Origin: Spirochaetota bacterium
Lineage (GTDB): Bacteria; Spirochaetota; UBA4802; UBA5550
DNA: 64,000 nt
Assembly: GCA_016933025.1 (NCBI GenBank)
Contig: JAFGBT010000053.1
Coordinates: forward strand, 62,001 to 126,000
Direction: 5' to 3'
Below are positions 1 through 8,115 of this stretch, piece by piece (within the stretch, counting starts at the first letter, position 1; every line of letters starts with the position of its first letter). The notes below the pieces were generated by a model. The model did not search any database. It saw only the letters and a program-made list of their open reading frames with translations, and had not been told where the DNA came from. Position numbers and translations under genes: made by a program.

Positions 1-1
1 G

Positions 2-241
2 ATAGCGGCCCATGCGGCGGATATTGCACGCGGCATACCCGGTGCGCGGGACCGCGATGACGCCATGTCGCGCGCCAGGAGCAACCTGGACTGGGATGAA
101 ATGTATCGGTTCGCCATGAATCCGGAAAGGGCACGCGAGGTCCGGAAGGAATCGGGTAAGGACGAGGCCGACGTCTGCACTATGTGCGGCGATTTCTGCT
201 CCGCCAAGATCAACAAGGAGTGCAGGACGCGGTACCGCTGA
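2..241 (+). CDS. thiC: Phosphomethylpyrimidine synthase ThiC, C-terminal end (partial)
   Basis: An open frame enters from the left edge and ends in TGA at 239-241. It encodes the last 79 residues of ThiC, the radical SAM enzyme that rearranges aminoimidazole ribotide into the thiamine pyrimidine precursor HMP-P. The diagnostic feature is the C-terminal cluster motif C-T-M-C-G-D-F-C-S, which in this family binds the 4Fe-4S cluster; it is preceded by the conserved stretch containing R-D-D-A-M-S-R-A-R and L-D-W. The gene overlaps the next start by one base (TGATG), so thiC and thiL are cotranscribed and probably translationally coupled. The 5' part, and any TPP riboswitch, lies outside the window. 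Confidence 0.93.
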   Translation: MAAHAADIARGIPGARDRDDAMSRARSNLDWDEMYRFAMNPERAREVRKESGKDEADVCTMCGDFCSAKINKECRTRYR

Positions 242-1209
242 TGAAGATATCGGACATAGGCGGAGAATTCGGCCTGATCAAAAGGGTGACCGGGGCGCGA
301 TTCGAGGACCCGGCGGTCGTGAAGGGGGTGGGTGACGACTGCGCCGTGCTTGAGTACACCGGCGATTCCTATCTCCTGGTCACGGTCGACATGATGGTTG
401 AGGGGAGCCACTTCTCGCTTGACTGGCATAGTCCGTATCAGATCGGGAAAAAGCTGCTGGAGGTGAACGTCTCCGATATCATCGCCATGGGCGGGAGCCC
501 CCGGTGGGCTTTTATCTCGCTGGTGCTCACCCCGGAGACCAGCGTCGAGTTCATGGACGAGCTGTACCGGGGGCTGTATGATTCAGCCGGCAGGCACCGC
601 GTTGCACTTGTCGGCGGCGACACGACTCATGGCGGCATCATGGCTCTCAACCTCGCGCTTGTCGGCGATGTAGAGAAGCAATTCGTCCGTTTTCGTTCCG
701 GCGCGAGGCCGGGCGATCTGATCTGCGTTACCGGGACGCTCGGCAAGAATGAGGCGGGGTTGCGGCTGCTGCAGGCCGGCAAAAAAACCGGATACCTCTC
801 GGGTTACCTGGAACCCCGGTGCCGCCGGGAGGAAGAGGGCAAAATAATCGCGCGCCGCGCGCATGCCATGATAGACGTAAGCGACGGCCTGGCGAGCGAG
901 GTTGTCCACATCTGCGAGGAGAGCGGCACCGGCGCGCGCATCGACCGGGATGACATACCCCTGTCGAAGGAGACCGTCGAGGCGGCGCGCGCGGTCTCGG
1001 GCGATCCCCGCGAGTACGCGCTCTACGGAGGCGAGGACTTCGAGCTGGTGTTCGCCATTTCCCCCGACCGGGTAGAGGGTCTTCGCAAGGAGTTCTCCGA
1101 TTTTTCCGCGGTGGGTGAAATCCTGCCGAAAGTGGAGGGCCTGTATATCCTCAGTGACGGTAATAAGACAGAGATGAAAAGAGGATATGATCATTTTGGT
1201 TGCGTATAG
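241..1209 (+). CDS. thiL: Thiamine-monophosphate kinase ThiL
   Basis: This 322-residue protein phosphorylates thiamine monophosphate to the active cofactor thiamine diphosphate in the cytoplasm. It shows the ThiL/PurM-type N-terminal features: G-E-F-G-L-I near residue 7, G-V-G-D-D-C-A-V at about 34-41, V-D-M-M-V-E-G-S-H-F, then D-I-I-A-M-G-G and V-G-G-D-T-T in the nucleotide and Mg-binding region, and D-V-S-D-G-L-A in the C-terminal half. The start at ATG 241 is chosen because it overlaps the thiC stop and begins with the usual MKISDIGEF-like sequence. The same frame stays open upstream to a GTG at 184, but that region is coding for thiC in another frame. Length is normal for the family. Confidence 0.93.
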   Translation: MKISDIGGEFGLIKRVTGARFEDPAVVKGVGDDCAVLEYTGDSYLLVTVDMMVEGSHFSLDWHSPYQIGKKLLEVNVSDIIAMGGSPRWAFISLVLTPETSVEFMDELYRGLYDSAGRHRVALVGGDTTHGGIMALNLALVGDVEKQFVRFRSGARPGDLICVTGTLGKNEAGLRLLQAGKKTGYLSGYLEPRCRREEEGKIIARRAHAMIDVSDGLASEVVHICEESGTGARIDRDDIPLSKETVEAARAVSGDPREYALYGGEDFELVFAISPDRVEGLRKEFSDFSAVGEILPKVEGLYILSDGNKTEMKRGYDHFGCV

Positions 1210-1269
1210 CATGATTTTTTTGATTTTATGATTAGCCTACAATATTTTTTTCTCAATTATTTTCCGAAC

Positions 1270-1480
1270 AGCATCTGTGATTGCGAGGAGCCCCTCGGCT
1301 GGCTTGTGGTGAGCCCTTCGGCAAGCTCAGGACAAGCCTGTCGAAACGCTCGGGGTAAACTCCGCGACGAGGCAATCTTGAATAATAAATCGATATTTTA
1401 TTGACAGATGTTTTATATATTGAACTCTATGGTCTCAATTTCCAGATCGCTTCGCTCCGCTCGCGATGACGGATGAGTAA
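1270..1480. repeat. Intergenic repeat patch, CTTCGGCAAGCTC type
   Basis: The roughly 300 bases between thiL and the next gene hold no gene. They contain repeat-like words: GAGCCCTTCGGCAAGCTCAG followed by a short inverted partner AAGCCTGTCGAAACGCTCGG at about 1311-1353, and CGCTTCGCTCCGCTCGCGAT at about 1448-1467. A related patch, with C-C-C-T-T-C-G-A-C-G-A-A-G, occurs at 30690-30850. These look like dispersed, palindrome-rich intergenic elements rather than regulatory sites. Confidence 0.45.
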
Positions 1481-1506
1481 TATTCTCGATCCCCTGAAGG
1501 CGGTCC

Positions 1507-2376
1507 ATGAACATTGTGAATCGGCATAATCGTTTCGCCAGGTTTCTGGTCAACAGGTTCGATTTCATCATACGCCTGCTTTACTGCAAGATGCGTCTTT
1601 ATCGCCTGATACATTTATTTTCTCCGGGGCTCTACAGTTGTAATTACGACTCGCTCAACAGTTATTTTCTTATCATATCAAAGGCGCTTGAAAGAAATGG
1701 TTTTTCTATTCGGGGCAAATCGGTCATCGAAATCGGCCCGGGAAATTCCTATATCAATGCCTATAATTTCCTTCACAATGGCGCGAGGGAGGTCGTTCTT
1801 GTAGACAAGTATCCGCGTTATACAAATACCGACCGGCAGCGCGCCTACATACGAAATGAAATCGATTATTTCAAATCCAGGAACAATGTGAAGGAGTTCC
1901 CGTATGTTAATGAAGTGACCGGCGTTCTGAACGGCGATTTCATTACCTTCATGCCTGGCGATCTGCGTTCAATACGTCTCGATCGAAACGTTGATTTTAT
2001 CTATTCCATCGCAGTGCTGCAGCATGTCAGGGAACTGGAACAGTATATCCGGAAAATGGCGGAGATCCTGAATCCCGGCGGGATGATGTGTCATATCGTG
2101 GACCTGAAGGACAAGTTCCATGTTTTTGGAAACCCCTTCCTGTTTTACAAGTACTCGGATTTCATCTGGAACAATTTCTGCACGGACGATGCGGTGACGT
2201 ACAGCAACCGGGTGCGCTACCAGGACTATGTCGAGATATTTAAGAGGAACGGATTTGACCTGCTCCATGGAAATTCCTGGTCATACGATTTTCCCGGGAA
2301 CAGGATCAATAAGAAGTTCGCCGGGAGAAGCGATCTCGGTATCGGCGACGCCCAATTTCTTCTGATAAAGAGATAA
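1507..2376 (+). CDS. SAM-dependent methyltransferase, class I
   Basis: A 289-residue protein. The Rossmann motif I is G-K-S-V-I-E-I-G-P-G-N-S at about residues 70-82, followed by an acidic end of strand 2 in E-V-V-L-V-D-K-Y at about 97-104. Later strands are visible in V-D-F-I-Y-S-I-A-V-L-Q-H-V and in the N-P-G-G-M segment typical of small-molecule methyltransferases. The N-terminal 60 residues are basic and aromatic (R/F/Y-rich) and may bind membrane or a lipid or glycan substrate, but that is inference. It stands alone between the thiamine genes and a convergent gene, so context gives no substrate. Confidence 0.75.
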   Translation: MNIVNRHNRFARFLVNRFDFIIRLLYCKMRLYRLIHLFSPGLYSCNYDSLNSYFLIISKALERNGFSIRGKSVIEIGPGNSYINAYNFLHNGAREVVLVDKYPRYTNTDRQRAYIRNEIDYFKSRNNVKEFPYVNEVTGVLNGDFITFMPGDLRSIRLDRNVDFIYSIAVLQHVRELEQYIRKMAEILNPGGMMCHIVDLKDKFHVFGNPFLFYKYSDFIWNNFCTDDAVTYSNRVRYQDYVEIFKRNGFDLLHGNSWSYDFPGNRINKKFAGRSDLGIGDAQFLLIKR

Positions 2377-2382
2377 GGGTGG

Positions 2383-3411
2383 TTACAGGGGAGGATTCAT
2401 CTCCTTGTGCGCCCTGTTTATGTTTTCTTTCAAAATGAACCGGTGCTGGTACCCGGCTGGAATGTGATAGTACTTGAAAACCTGTTGCGTGGCGCGGCAG
2501 GCGAGGTTCCCGGGGTCCTTGAAGAAATCCTTTACGACTTCCATCATATTAATTGAAATACCGACGTAGATGTCCTGCGATTTGAAGGGGATGGAGAAAT
2601 TCTCCCAGGCGAAGCGGCGGTCGTAGGAGGTGTAGCCGCGGGTTCCGTATCCAATATCGATCATGATGTAGCGCATGAAATTGGGAATGTTGACCCCTAC
2701 CGCCCTGAATCCGGCGAGCTTAATGTTGGCCATCACCTGCATGCCGCTGTAGTCTTCTGGCAGTAGCGTCAGTTTTTCAGGGTATTTCCTGAAGAAACGG
2801 CTCGGCCAGTACTGGATGCTCAGGCTGACAAACGCGTCCACCTTGGGGAAGGCCGATAGGAGGCCACCTATGCACATGCCGATGGCGTCAAAGATGAGGT
2901 CCTGGTAACAAAAGCCGTATCCTGAATAGGCGTCGCCGATTTCAATGGCGAGGCCCACGGCCATGGTCAGGAGGGAGCCGTACAGGAAGCGTATGTTCGA
3001 GCCTTTTTCGGTATAATTGAAGACGGCGCAGCTCATGCGCATTGCGCAGTAATGGGAGAAGAGGTGGCCCAGCTTGTCCGCGCCGCCGTAGCGGGTGCCA
3101 TGGCTGAAATATCCCTCGTCCGACCAGAGCCAGTAATCCCGTTTTGCCCATCCCCAGGTGGAAAAGCCGTAGGCGAAGACAAGCGCGGGGAGTCCGACCG
3201 AGTATGCGTATCGAACTATTGCGCGGCGCGTGTCGTCGTCCCCGGTATTATTATTTTCCACGGCAGTTGGTTCAGCGGCCGGGGCGTCGGTCTTTTCTGC
3301 CGCGAACGCGATGCCGCCGGCGGAAGGCAATGAACCTGCCGGTATATTTTCCCGCACAGCTGTCATTAGTACAGTGCATGCGAGAATCGATGTGGATATT
3401 TTTTTAATCAT
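2383..3411 (-). CDS. DUF2279 (YfiM-like) secreted protein
   Basis: 342 residues with an N-terminal signal-like segment (MIKKISTSILACTVLMTAV), then a low-complexity A/P/E-rich linker to about residue 60. The core matches the DUF2279 pattern: a hydrophobic helix, W-S-D-E-G-Y-F, then G-G-A-D-K-L-G-H at about residues 108-115, C-A-M-R and later E-I-G-D-A-Y-S-G-Y-G-F with a C-terminal Q-D-L-I-F-D-A-I-G. The family is thought to sit in the cell envelope but has no defined biochemical role. It converges on the methyltransferase gene with a 6-base gap. The conserved Lys-Gly-His and Asp residues resemble VanZ-like membrane proteins, but no enzyme activity can be claimed. Confidence 0.7.
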   Translation of the reverse strand: MIKKISTSILACTVLMTAVRENIPAGSLPSAGGIAFAAEKTDAPAAEPTAVENNNTGDDDTRRAIVRYAYSVGLPALVFAYGFSTWGWAKRDYWLWSDEGYFSHGTRYGGADKLGHLFSHYCAMRMSCAVFNYTEKGSNIRFLYGSLLTMAVGLAIEIGDAYSGYGFCYQDLIFDAIGMCIGGLLSAFPKVDAFVSLSIQYWPSRFFRKYPEKLTLLPEDYSGMQVMANIKLAGFRAVGVNIPNFMRYIMIDIGYGTRGYTSYDRRFAWENFSIPFKSQDIYVGISINMMEVVKDFFKDPGNLACRATQQVFKYYHIPAGYQHRFILKENINRAHKEMNPPL

Positions 3412-3623
3412 AGTCCGCTTTTTTTATTGATTCTGACTGCCCTTCATCGGGATAAGCCAATCAGTATTACTATTGTAGCTTTCAAGAAGCGGGATAGCCG
3501 CGCACCGGAATCCGGTACGTTAAACACCGCCCATTCTCACCGATGCATGCATGTCGACGAATATTTGTTTGACCGTATGACTATTACCCGATACTCGAAA
3601 TAATTAACTATTAAGTTAAAAAA

Positions 3624-3641
3624 TTTAACCAATTGGTTAAA
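3624..3641. promoter_or_regulatory. Perfect 18-bp palindrome, candidate operator
   Basis: TTTAACCAA is followed directly by its exact complement TTGGTTAAA. It sits in the 436-base gene-free stretch 3412-3847, in an A+T-rich patch that also contains TTAACTATTAAGTTAA just upstream. The core ACCAATTGGT resembles a dimeric regulator site, and shares the ACCAA half with the arms of the operator at 29243-29278. It lies about 210 bases upstream of the DUF2279 gene start. Which gene it controls is not clear. The rest of the gap shows only the porin terminator. Confidence 0.35.
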
Positions 3642-3796
3642 TACCTGGAGTGTTCGTATCTGTCAATAATTTTTCCATTTTTATTCATCATTCTTTCAGA
3701 GATTCTCATTTTTGGAATGTGGTTCCCACGATTTAAAATGCGCAATTAAACGCTATGGGAGCTGCAGATGTGTTTACTCTGACCCCTTGAAAAAAC

Positions 3797-3819
3797 AGGG
3801 GGGCCTGGCGGCCCCTCTG
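3797..3819 (-). terminator. Rho-independent terminator of the porin gene
   Basis: Stem AGAGGGGCC / GGCCCCCCT with a 4-base loop (read on the minus strand), one mismatch, followed by GTTTTTTC. It lies about 30 bases past the porin stop codon. Confidence 0.8.
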
Positions 3820-3847
3820 AACAGAATCGGTAAATTGTATAAAATTG

Positions 3848-5293
3848 TTAGAATGCGACCTCTGTTTTCACGTACACGCGCTTCGTGTCATGCGGATTGT
3901 GCGAGCCGACGAAAAGGGCATTGGCCGCGTCCGGCGAGTACCAGTCGGTCCCCCGCGATTCGATATACCGGAGCGCGCGGTCCTTCTTCACGATGTACCG
4001 CTGGATCTCCCCGCCCACGAGAATGCGGACGTTACTGTTGAATTTCCAGCCGATCCCCGCGGCGTACAGGAGAGACTTCCTCTCCTTGCCGAATTCATTG
4101 TCCGTCGGCATCTTCTGATGGGTGCCGCGCTGGAGGCCGTACACGAACCGGCCGGTGATGAGAAGAGGCGCGTTTTGTAGAATGGCGCCCAGGTTGAAAT
4201 TGAGATAGGCATCGAGCAGCATGTGGCCCCTCTTTACCGGCGGGTACGCGTAGAATTTGTCTCCATCCGCGTTCAGCACCAACGATGAATCGAAATCGGA
4301 CGCCGCGCCCACGGTCGTGACGTAGGGGAAGATGTGATTGAACCCGACCCTGATCACGTCGCTCACATAGGCGATGCCGTAGCCGTAATGCTCCTTTTTC
4401 GCCTTTTTGCCGGTCCAGTCGTATTTTGCCGTTATCTCGTTTCTCCCGAAACCGAGGAGGTAAATCTCCTTGATCGGGTTTACCGCGGCGAGGTAGGATA
4501 TCGCCTTGTAGGAGTTGGCCTCGTCTTTTTTGTAACCGCCGCCGTTGGTGAAGGCGGCGGTCAGGGTGAGCATCTTCATAATGCCGATCGACGCCTTTGC
4601 CCCGAGGTCGGCCGAGCTGTCAAGCGACTGGCCGATGATGTTTTTGGACTGGTCCAGGTAGTTCTGGCTTATCCAGCGGTAGTCGCTGATCTTGTCGATC
4701 AGGCCGATGGTCGGCGTCTCGATCATGCCTCCCGCCGCGGAAATCCATACCGGGCCGAAGTCCTTTTTGGCCTCCAGGAAGGCGTACTTCAAATAGATAT
4801 GGAAGGCCGCGTTGGAGTCCGCCGCAGGCGTGACATGCGCATCCACGTCCGTGGTGACCCGCGCGCTGAAGATGTCGCTGATCCGGTATTTGAGATCAAG
4901 ATAGGCCCGGTTGATCCGGAACTGGTTGTTGTCCTTCGTCTTGAAGTCGCCGCTCGGCGGCGACGCAAGGTACGCGCCGAGGCCCGCGGGCGTGAGCGCC
5001 ATCCTGAGCCTGCCCGGGTCAGGCTGGTAGTTGGTCACGCGGTTGAAGCTCGACGGGTCATTGTGGCCCCATTGCATGATCCAGTCCATGTAGACCTTCA
5101 CGCCGATGTCCAGGCGGCTGTAGATCTCCTTGACGACCTCGAGCGCCCGGTCTTCTTTCTTCTCCGCCGGCTTTGCCACATCCTTCCCGGCGATTTTTTC
5201 TTTCTCCGCCGCGCCTCTGTCCTGGGCGTACAGGCCGCTGGCTCCGGTAGTTGCCGCTACGGCTACTATGATACAAAGAAAAAGGTTTCTCAT
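3848..5293 (-). CDS. Outer-membrane porin, phosphate-selective porin-like
   Basis: 481 residues from the ATG at 5293, which follows GGAGG at 8 bases spacing; a longer frame up to 5356 lacks this ribosome site. It begins with a Sec signal peptide (MRNLFLCIIVAVAATTGASG...A-Q-D). A charged Lys/Glu-rich segment follows (about 25-55), then many alternating aromatic strands and a C-terminal V-K-T-E-V-A-F ending in Phe, the usual outer-membrane assembly signal. The overall pattern (I-G-V-K-V-Y-M-D near the start, a 16-18-stranded barrel length) fits the porin O/P-type group. The neighbouring pstS and the PHO-like repeats 90 bases upstream suggest a phosphate-starvation porin. Specificity is inferred from context only. 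Confidence 0.75.
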   Translation of the reverse strand: MRNLFLCIIVAVAATTGASGLYAQDRGAAEKEKIAGKDVAKPAEKKEDRALEVVKEIYSRLDIGVKVYMDWIMQWGHNDPSSFNRVTNYQPDPGRLRMALTPAGLGAYLASPPSGDFKTKDNNQFRINRAYLDLKYRISDIFSARVTTDVDAHVTPAADSNAAFHIYLKYAFLEAKKDFGPVWISAAGGMIETPTIGLIDKISDYRWISQNYLDQSKNIIGQSLDSSADLGAKASIGIMKMLTLTAAFTNGGGYKKDEANSYKAISYLAAVNPIKEIYLLGFGRNEITAKYDWTGKKAKKEHYGYGIAYVSDVIRVGFNHIFPYVTTVGAASDFDSSLVLNADGDKFYAYPPVKRGHMLLDAYLNFNLGAILQNAPLLITGRFVYGLQRGTHQKMPTDNEFGKERKSLLYAAGIGWKFNSNVRILVGGEIQRYIVKKDRALRYIESRGTDWYSPDAANALFVGSHNPHDTKRVYVKTEVAF

Positions 5294-5382
5294 AAAAAAT
5301 CCTCCAAATGATCTTATTGATATATACTTTGCTTTTTTCATCTGTAATATGATCATGGGACGATGAAGATATTATTGTGGCA

Positions 5383-5411
5383 GTATAAAAATGTTGTTAA
5401 TAGTTTAGAAA
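5383..5411 (-). promoter_or_regulatory. PHO-box-like direct repeats upstream of the porin
   Basis: On the minus strand three 7-mers, TTTCTAA, TTAACAA and TTTATAC, lie at exact 11-bp intervals (plus-strand 5405, 5394 and 5383), about 90 bases upstream of the porin start. The 7-bp repeat with 4-bp spacer is the geometry recognised by OmpR/PhoB-type regulators. The same arrangement precedes pstS, pstB and the pit-pstC-pstA operon. Confidence 0.55.
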
Positions 5412-5442
5412 TGGAGACGAGTAAAACCATGAATATCAAAAA

Positions 5443-5467
5443 GGCCGGGTTATAAGGCGACCCGGCC
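5443..5467 (-). terminator. Rho-independent terminator of pstS
   Basis: Perfect 8-bp stem GGCCGGGT / ACCCGGCC with a 9-base loop; on the minus strand it is followed by TTTTTGA. It lies about 25 bases past the pstS stop codon, separating pstS from the porin gene. Confidence 0.85.
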
Positions 5468-5492
5468 GTCGGCAGAAGAAATTTTGATTTCC

Positions 5493-6323
5493 TTACAGAG
5501 GAATATACCCCGCTTTCTTTACAATCTCCTGTCCTTCGGTGTCAAGAAGATAGTTTATGAACTTAATGGCGTTATTCGAAAGCTTCTTTTCATTGACGTA
5601 CATGTACAGTTTGCGGGATATCGGGAATTTCCCCGATGTGCCGTTTTCCAGCGTGACGGCAACCCCGTTCACGGTGATTCCTTTCACGGTTTCGTTCAGG
5701 TATCCGAACCCTATGTAGCCGATGGCCTTCGGGTTGCCCGCAACCGTGGTGATGATTGCGCCATTGGAGGCCTGCAACAGGGCGTCGCTTCGCACATCGG
5801 CTTTCCTCATCACCTTCTCATGCCAGATCTCGTAGGTGCCGGAGCTGGTGTCCCGGGATATCACGACGATATTCTCGTCTTTGCCGCCAAGGTCCTTCCA
5901 GTTCTTGATGGAACCGTCATAGATCGCCTTGAGCTGGTCAATGGTGATATTGTTTACGGGATTTGACGGATGAACGATAGGTACAATCATGTCGTACGCG
6001 ACGAGTATTTCCCTGACCTTTATTCCTTTTGTCGAGGCGGCCTCCTTCTCCTCTGGTTTCATTTCCCGGGAGGAATTTGCTATGTCGCAACCCCCGTCAA
6101 TAATGGCCTTGATGCCGTTGCCGGACCCGCTCCCCTCGACGAAAACGCTGATGCCTGTAGATTTTTTAAATGCTTCCGCCGCTTTCTGTGTTATCGGGAG
6201 TACCGTGGTCGACCCCTTTATGGTCACCCTGTCGCCCTTTTTTCTCGAGCATGCTTGTAATCCCAACCCCAAAAAGGCGATCAGAACGCCAAGAAACGTG
6301 AATTTCATGATTCTCAGATACAT
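5493..6323 (-). CDS. pstS: Phosphate-binding lipoprotein PstS
   Basis: 276 residues. The signal peptide ends in a lipobox L-Q-A-C with Cys25, so it is predicted to be a lipid-anchored binding protein feeding phosphate to PstCA. PstS hallmarks are I-K-G-S-T-T-V-L-P at about 34-42, the G-S-G-S-G-N-G-I segment at about 63-70 (phosphate-binding loop), S-S-R-E-M near 83 and S-R-D-T-S-S-G-T at about 155-162. ATG 6323 is preceded by AGGAGG at 8 bases; an internal ATG at 6308 is less well placed. The gene is monocistronic, divergent from pstB, with PHO-like repeats 56 bases upstream. Confidence 0.93.
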   Translation of the reverse strand: MYLRIMKFTFLGVLIAFLGLGLQACSRKKGDRVTIKGSTTVLPITQKAAEAFKKSTGISVFVEGSGSGNGIKAIIDGGCDIANSSREMKPEEKEAASTKGIKVREILVAYDMIVPIVHPSNPVNNITIDQLKAIYDGSIKNWKDLGGKDENIVVISRDTSSGTYEIWHEKVMRKADVRSDALLQASNGAIITTVAGNPKAIGYIGFGYLNETVKGITVNGVAVTLENGTSGKFPISRKLYMYVNEKKLSNNAIKFINYLLDTEGQEIVKKAGYIPL

Positions 6324-6378
6324 CCTGTATCCTCCTGTTTATGATTTTTTTGATTTCTGAAGGCAAGGTAGCTGCGGG

Positions 6379-6418
6379 TAATAAGGTTTTTATAAAGATT
6401 TGATTAATTCGATATAAA
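6379..6418 (-). promoter_or_regulatory. PHO-box-like direct repeats upstream of pstS
   Basis: On the minus strand four 7-mers, TTTATAT, TTAATCA, TTTATAA and CTTATTA, are spaced exactly 11 bp apart (plus-strand 6412, 6401, 6390, 6379). They lie 56 to 95 bases upstream of the pstS start. The array fits a PhoB-type binding site with two head-to-tail dimers. Confidence 0.65.
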
Positions 6419-6430
6419 TTTGGGTAAACT

Positions 6431-6457
6431 CCCCCCTCTCCTGAAAGGAGAGGGGGG
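6431..6457. repeat. G/C-rich intergenic palindrome
   Basis: CCCCCCTCTCCT, a 3-base loop GAA and AGGAGAGGGGGG make a perfect 12-bp hairpin, followed by CAGGGGGGTGAGG. It lies between the two PHO-like arrays of the divergent pstS and pstB promoters. Related C-rich hairpins are at 7340, 15799 and 32069. It may insulate the two promoters, but it looks like one copy of a dispersed element. Confidence 0.6.
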
Positions 6458-6479
6458 CAGGGGGGTGAGGTCAGAGGAA

Positions 6480-6520
6480 CTTAACAAAATCTTTATAATA
6501 TTATTATAAAAATTTAAGAT
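6480..6520 (+). promoter_or_regulatory. PHO-box-like direct repeats upstream of pstB
   Basis: Four 7-mers, TTAACAA (6481), TTTATAA (6492), ATTATAA (6503) and TTAAGAT (6514), sit at exact 11-bp steps and end 53 bases before the pstB start. This is the plus-strand counterpart of the array upstream of pstS, predicted to put pstB-phoU-phoB-phoR under PhoB control. Confidence 0.6.
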
Positions 6521-6572
6521 CAATAACACATATTAAGATTACAAGTGATTGTAGAATGGGGTCATTGCATAC

Positions 6573-7328
6573 ATGGCGGAAAAAATCAGGGCAGATAACC
6601 TCACGTTTTATTACGGGAACACCCCGGCAATTAAAAAGGTTTCACTCTCGGTAAAGGAGAATACCGTGCTGGCGCTGATCGGCCCGTCGGGCTGCGGGAA
6701 ATCCACCTTTCTCCGGTGCGTCAACCGTATGAACGACATCATCCCGAACACCCGGATGGAAGGCAACCTGCTCATTGACGGCGAATCAGTATATGGCGCA
6801 CGGTACAACGTGACCGGCCTGCGGCGCCGCGTCGGCATGGTATTCCAGAAGTCCAATCCCTTCCCGAAGTCGATATTCGAGAACATAGCCTACGGCCTCC
6901 GGATCAACGGCATCAGGGACCGGTACGAGATCGAGAGTACAGTGGAGAAGTCTCTCAAAAGTACCGCACTCTGGGACGAGGTCAAGGACCGGCTGGCTGA
7001 GTCGGCCATCGGCCTGTCAGGCGGGCAGCAGCAGCGGCTCTGCATCGCGCGCACCATCGCGGTCCAGCCCGAAGTGATCCTGATGGATGAGCCGGCGTCG
7101 GCCCTTGACCCGATCTCCACCCAGAAGATCGAGGAGCTGATCCAGGACCTCAAGAAGAACTACACGATCATCATCGTCACCCATAACATGCAGCAGGCGG
7201 CGCGCGTGAGCGACGAGACCGCGTTTTTCTATCTGGGAGACCTGATCGAGGTTAATTCGACCGAAAAGATGTTTACCAGGCCTGAAATGGAAATGACCGA
7301 GAATTATATAACAGGTAAGTTCGGATAA
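6573..7328 (+). CDS. pstB: Phosphate ABC transporter ATP-binding protein PstB
   Basis: 251 residues, the normal PstB length. It hydrolyses ATP to drive phosphate import through PstCA. Walker A is G-P-S-G-C-G-K-S-T at about 38-46, followed by the PstB-typical [10 protein letters not shown]. The Q-loop is in [10 protein letters not shown], the signature L-S-G-G-Q-Q-Q-R, Walker [14 protein letters not shown], and the switch His is in V-T-H-N-M-Q-Q-A. It heads a plus-strand operon with phoU, phoB and phoR; the membrane subunits pstC and pstA are about 5 kb away on the other strand. Confidence 0.95.
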   Translation: MAEKIRADNLTFYYGNTPAIKKVSLSVKENTVLALIGPSGCGKSTFLRCVNRMNDIIPNTRMEGNLLIDGESVYGARYNVTGLRRRVGMVFQKSNPFPKSIFENIAYGLRINGIRDRYEIESTVEKSLKSTALWDEVKDRLAESAIGLSGGQQQRLCIARTIAVQPEVILMDEPASALDPISTQKIEELIQDLKKNYTIIIVTHNMQQAARVSDETAFFYLGDLIEVNSTEKMFTRPEMEMTENYITGKFG

Positions 7329-7339
7329 TCTCCCCCCCA

Positions 7340-7395
7340 GCCCCCCAGAGGGGGGCATAGGCGCATGATAAAGTAAAAAAGTCCCCATTCGGGGG
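7340..7395. repeat. G/C-rich palindromes between pstB and phoU
   Basis: GCCCCCC-AGA-GGGGGGC at 7340-7356 forms a 7-bp hairpin with a 3-base loop; the same CCCCCCAGAGGGGGG core recurs at 32069-32083. A second small hairpin, TCCCC..GGGGGA, follows at about 7382-7396. They fill the 98-base gap within the pstB-phoU operon and could attenuate or process the transcript, though they lack a T-tract. Confidence 0.5.
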
Positions 7396-7426
7396 ATTTA
7401 GGGGGCGATAAAACAAGGAGAACGAA

Positions 7427-8083
7427 ATGACCACTCATCTCGAGCAGGAGCTCGAACATATCAAATCAAAGATGTTTGAAATGGCAGACCTTGCGATAGA
7501 GTCAATAGTGACTTCGGTACAGGCGCTGAAGAATTCGGACACGAAGCTGGCCGAGGAGGTGCTGCGCGATGATTCACTTCTCGACAACCTCGAGGTCGAG
7601 ATCGACAACGAGTGCATCAGGATCCTGGTAATGCGGCAGCCGGCCGCGGTCCATCTTCGATTTGTGCTGTCGATGCTCAAGATCAACACCGACCTCGAGC
7701 GCATCGGCGACCTGTCAAGCAATATCGCCAACGAGACGATCGGCCTGAACGGCAGGCCGCCGCTCAAGCCCCTGGTCGACATTCCTCGCATGGCGGAGAT
7801 AGCCGTCGGCATGATACGGGACGTCTTTACCGCCTTTACGGAACGGGACGCAGGTCTGGCGAGGGCGGTGATCGCGCGCGACCGGGACATCGACACTCTG
7901 AATATGCAGGTCTACCGGGAGCTCTTCACCTACATGGCCGAGAACGCCCGCAGCATATCGCAGGCGCTGGGCCTCATCATGGTGTCGAAGGCGCTGGAGC
8001 GAATCGGCGACCACGTCACCAATATCGCCGAGCGGGCAATATATTATATTGAAGGTATTGACATCCGGCACGCCGAAGAGTAA
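7427..8083 (+). CDS. phoU: Phosphate signalling protein PhoU
   Basis: 218 residues, all-helical, made of two similar three-helix halves. Repeats are visible: L-E-R-I-G-D-L-S-S-N-I-A at about 90-101 and L-E-R-I-G-D-H-V-T-N-I-A at about 192-203, which are the metal-binding E..D signatures of PhoU. It connects PstSCAB activity to PhoR, keeping PhoR in phosphatase mode when phosphate is plentiful. A ribosome site AAGGAG precedes ATG 7427. It lies between pstB and phoB, the expected order. Confidence 0.95.
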   Translation: MTTHLEQELEHIKSKMFEMADLAIESIVTSVQALKNSDTKLAEEVLRDDSLLDNLEVEIDNECIRILVMRQPAAVHLRFVLSMLKINTDLERIGDLSSNIANETIGLNGRPPLKPLVDIPRMAEIAVGMIRDVFTAFTERDAGLARAVIARDRDIDTLNMQVYRELFTYMAENARSISQALGLIMVSKALERIGDHVTNIAERAIYYIEGIDIRHAEE

Positions 8084-8115
8084 GATTGCTGATAATTTGG
8101 GAATCGGGTCCCTGC

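Noticed and set aside
184..240. Upstream extension of ThiL to a GTG at 184
   Set aside because: That stretch encodes the ThiC C-terminal cluster motif in another frame; ATG 241 overlaps the thiC stop.
4334..5311. 325-codon plus-strand open frame
   Set aside because: Antisense shadow of the porin gene, low-complexity Val/Arg/Asp-rich translation.
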